A stretch of 64,000 nt of DNA from Styela clava (taxonomy: Eukaryota; Chordata; Ascidiacea; Stolidobranchia; Styelidae), in the NCBI RefSeq assembly GCF_964204865.1, contig NC_135252.1, forward strand, positions 10,437,383-10,501,382, in the 5' to 3' direction. A program made the translations under genes and the position numbers. Positions 60,619 to 64,000 of the stretch are shown here, in pieces; the first letter of the stretch is position 1; every line of letters starts with the position of its first letter. The notes under the pieces are model-generated. The model searched no databases, was not told the DNA's origin, and saw only the letters and a list, made by a program, of their open reading frames with translations.

Positions 60619-63074
60619 AAGTCTGAGTGAAAACAAGTCGAAAGACTAAAACGTCTTAAATTTGAAAACTAATAATTTTCAACAAAGCGAATCAGAAATG
60701 AAGACAATGCAGAATCGCCAAATAACAATCAATTCCCATGCCTTTGTGGTTTGAAAATTGGCCTTGCAATTTTATTGTACGTTGTTACAGTCGGCATGTA
60801 ATCCAGTTAGGTTAAGGTGTATAATTTGCTTTTAATACAGACGAAATCACATCCACACCATGCGAACAAATGTATGGCTTTCAGCTTTTCGAGATTTCAG
60901 CGGGGTTGAAATATACCGTCACCTCAATTGACTATTAATTGGTCCAGCCGGAAATTGAAGATTCATACTCGGAGGTTAGCCGTATTGTTTGAAATATGAC
61001 AAAAAATTACCACATACATTACCTTATACAATGCAAATAAAATAAATTTAACGTAGTTGGAATGATTGAGTTGTTCCAACTCTGAATTATTTGAAAAAAT
61101 TGATAACCATATTAGCAGCACCGACCATGCTGGAAGGGATTAGTTGATTTGTATCGGCGATATGTCACGGTCCTATCGCTGTTGTGACGCATCTTGCGCG
61201 GTCTTCTGATTGATTTTTGAAGGAGAATATACGCAAACTCAACATTTTTTTAAGCTCAAGCGGATCCAATTTATTATATAAGTGCTTCCAGTGGGGGTAA
61301 TAACATCAGCCGAGGAGAAGCCTCCGTACTACGCACTTGGAAAAAAAATTGTAGATATATTATATATACATGTATTGTCTGTATTGCCTGGGTTGCAGTA
61401 TTGCGATATGTTTTCTAATTTTTTAATGGAAAGGGAGTCCTTGAAGGTTTTGTATAGAAAGCTTATGCTCTAATTAAAATTTAAAACAGTAAAAATTCCC
61501 GTACAATAAAAAAGTGAGATTGTGTTCGCCAAGAGATTAGATTTGTATTTTAGTCACAGTTTTAAAGAATGTACTAAGGAGCGATCTCATAATTAGTGAG
61601 TGCCTATTATTTTCATTCCGCACCTGCATATTCGAATATTACAACTTTTTCCAGTACGGCTGGACTCTTTAATTATTGTTTTATTTTTACATGTAAATAC
61701 ATTTATTCATAAGGGGGTTTGAAAATAGGAAATTTGATTAGAATGCATTTCATTCATATATGTTATTACACGCATTAAGCAGATTTTACTTTTGGGAATA
61801 TAATCCTGAAACCGACATATTGAAATCGAACTTTAATGAAATGAGGAAATGTTAATCGCTATTAAATACTGGAGTAGAGAACAAAGCCACGGGCACTGTC
61901 ATTAAATATATATATATATATGGTTGCAATTTCTGGACTTCCATATTGGAATGTTGCTCTTCCAATATAAAGCGACGTTCAAATTCTAGTCAAACTTGAG
62001 TTAAAGATATTCGGGAGTGCGCAAATCAGGTTTTTTAAAAGTGCTTGCTATCGTGCTGAACATTTGCTTTGCTAATACCAGCAGGGTTTTTAAACTTGAA
62101 GGTGGAACTGACACCAGTTTTCACTATAGGCAAGACAGAGTAGTTTTGCATTTTCGGTTACAAATAAATATTTATTTGGCCGTTTTCAATCTTTTTTTCG
62201 GTCATCGCGATTTAGTTGGAAATACTGAATCCTAAAGTTGCTATTGCATGTGCTTCCATACATTTGTCTCTGACAGTGCACAAGACATTAGAATGTCACA
62301 AAACATGGTAGTATCGAAATCATTCGCCGGATGCAAAAGTACGAGATAAATTGATCCGTTTTTTTAATTAGCAATTCGGACATTTATATAATTATATCTA
62401 AAATTAACTTGAACCGATCGCATACATTTTCGTAGATATAAATAAATAAGCTTTCGCAGTTCTCATGCTGATGTGCAAGCTTGGTGTATGCAATTTTTAT
62501 TATTAACTTATGCTTATTCCAATATGTTATCGGAAATCGTTGATTACAAAAGCAGGGAGTAAAGCACGCATTCATTCTAACACCAGTTTCATAAAATATT
62601 TTGTTTGATCGATTCTTAACATATCTCGATTGTGTGCTATAATTTTATAACATACGATAATGCAGCCGTAATTTGTAGTTGAGGTGAGTATATTTAGCAT
62701 AATATAGAGCGCTGTATTTAAAGTCAATATATATATTCTCTCGCAGCTGCGAATAATGTGCCTTTAGTTGTAGTAAATCTCCCTGTATTTGCGAATTATT
62801 CATACACCTGTTAAACATTATGTAAATATATTGAGAACAAACCCCGCGCGAACGCATAAGCTGGCACTTAACACAGGTTGTAACATAATTATCCGACAAC
62901 AGTGATTGGTAGACAATATGATGTGGTGGTATATTCGACATTGCTGAAACTGATTTTAGACAAACGTTTTTATTAAAATCTTTCTGGTAAAAACGGTTTG
63001 GAGATTTACATTCGTTTTACACATACTTGTTATTGTTATTTTCAGATTTTTAATAGATCAGTATTGTACAGTTT

Positions 63075-63611
63075 ATGAGAAACAGAAATATGACAAAAAC
63101 ACTGTTATTGTTTTTGGTTTTGTTTGGACTGGAATATTTCGTTGATTCGAAAAGTATTGTGAGTGATGATGAAGCAGCTGCAGAGAGCGACATCGAAAAA
63201 AGGCAGCATTGGTCATATGGGTTTGCGCCAGGCGGTAAAAGAAGCTTTCCCCAAATCGCTGAACGTCAACACTGGTCATATGGATTTGCTCCGGGTGGTA
63301 AACGAGAAGAAATACCCACAGACGTAGAAAAGAGGCAACATTGGTCGTATGGATTTGCACCAGGAGGAAAAAGAGAATTCAAGGACATGCCTAATATGCC
63401 TGAACTTAGTGAATTTGAAAAAAGACAACACTGGTCTTACGGTTTTGCTCCTGGTGGAAAGAGAGAATTTAACGATCAGAAAAGAACAGCTTGGCCCGTA
63501 GATATCCCGTTAAATGCTGAAGAAAAACGAAGTGTCTGGAATTATGGATGGGCTCCAAACGCAGAAAGAGAAATTGACCCAGGATATTTTATTCGACAAT
63601 TGCTAATCGCG
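63075..63611 (+). CDS. gnrh: Multi-copy GnRH precursor, first coding exon (3' end outside window)
   Basis: Secreted prohormone. Exon from an acceptor at 63045/63046 with ATG at 63075 (a second in-frame ATG is at 63090); the donor GCG/GTAAGT ends coding at 63611, and the remaining exons lie beyond or near the window edge. Hydrophobic residues 8-22 form the signal peptide. Four identical decapeptides QHWSYGFAPG occur at residues 44-53, 65-74, 88-97 and 118-127, each followed by GKR, which gives cleavage and C-terminal amidation. N-terminal Gln should cyclise to pyroglutamate. Copies 1, 3 and 4 are preceded by KR, copy 2 by ER only. A fifth degenerate unit, SVWNYGWAPN (153-162), lacks the amidation glycine. 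GnRH peptides act on class-A G-protein-coupled receptors to control reproduction; several copies per precursor is a tunicate trait. The frame continues open to 63773, but this is read into the intron. Confidence 0.92.
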
Positions 63612-64000
63612 GTAAGTTCAGACACAAAAATAATCAGAAAGAAATTTAGAAGTCTATCAGAGATTTTCGATTGGGCTATTTTATCTCTACTCGGGCAAAA
63701 ACAGATAGCCCTTCACCCCACCACGGTCATTTTAATCCTTTCCTACGCGTTAATTCTCCGAATCGAAATTTAGTATCAGACACAATCCCATTGTTAACCA
63801 TATTGTAAAGATAAATTTGCAAAGTTTCGAAAAATCATTTCTCAACTACTACTGAAATGATGTTTATTACTTCCATTAGAGAGAGTGAGAGATTTTTTAC
63901 TTCGTCAACCAAAAGAAATTAACAGTCATCGTAATAATAAAAATAATAGCAATAAATTAATTTGATATAAACAGGAAGGAGTGATACGACCGGGCGGTCA
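63612..64000 (+). other. Start of the intron after the GnRH peptide exon
   Basis: It begins with a strong donor GTAAGT at 63612. No acceptor followed by coding sequence is recognisable before the window ends, so the next exon is probably outside. Confidence 0.6.

Larger units (their letters stand above)
56464..63045. other. Long intergenic region upstream of the GnRH gene
   Basis: About 6.6 kb. AATAAA at 56679-56684 may end the Ser/Thr-rich gene. The rest has no supported coding exon. It contains a diverged relative of the 30.6-32.6 kb repeat (57305-57650), an hAT-like element (58834-59182) and a 62-bp tandem duplication (60499-60618). An untranslated first exon and the promoter of the GnRH gene should lie in its right part but cannot be located. 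Confidence 0.6.

Noticed and set aside
63073-63360. 95-codon minus-strand frame with repeated QIHMTS-like segments
   Set aside because: Antisense shadow of the repeated GnRH units.
63612-63773. Extension of the GnRH precursor to residue 232
   Set aside because: A strong GTAAGT donor at 63612 ends the exon, and the extra residues look like intron read-through.

Overview
This window is nuclear DNA from an animal, most likely a tunicate (ascidian-like). Genes are split by short introns with GT/AG borders, and spacers are AT-rich. The strongest clue is at the right end: a multi-copy GnRH precursor carrying four identical QHWSYGFAPG decapeptides. Vertebrate precursors carry one copy; precursors with several copies are typical of tunicates. 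The species cannot be fixed from sequence alone. All exon models were built by eye from splice consensus, frame continuity and comparison among paralogues, and have no transcript support.

Layout. (1) 2.4-23.4 kb: three paralogous acyl-CoA/4-coumarate-CoA-ligase-like (luciferase-superfamily) genes, two on the minus strand and one on the plus strand. Each has 12 exons with identical intron phases and almost identical exon lengths. The two minus-strand proteins end in SKL, a peroxisomal targeting signal; the plus-strand copy ends in AKN. (2) 28.4-39.8 kb: a secreted trypsin-fold protein in which the catalytic Asp is Asn and the catalytic Ser is Met, so a pseudoprotease. (3) 43.6-51.0 kb: a protein with two cyclic-nucleotide-binding folds, CNBD2-like; only the first keeps the phosphate-binding signature. 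(4) 51.9-56.5 kb: a Ser/Thr-rich coiled-coil protein that I do not recognise. (5) 63.0 kb to the edge: the first coding exon of the GnRH precursor.

Introns and spacers are rich in small mobile elements. Six hAT-like short elements have 8-bp target duplications that can be read, most of them exact. A long-inverted-repeat MITE family carries a CCAAGATGGCGGACAC end. Two other inverted-repeat elements are present. The large intron of the protease homologue holds a repeat array with units of roughly 440 bp. One unit is interrupted by a palindromic insertion with an 11-bp target duplication and a hammerhead-like core, resembling a Penelope-type retroelement remnant.

The genes do not form a pathway. 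The ligase cluster is one tandem family; the others look like independent neighbours. I found no convincing tRNA, rRNA or CRISPR-like array.
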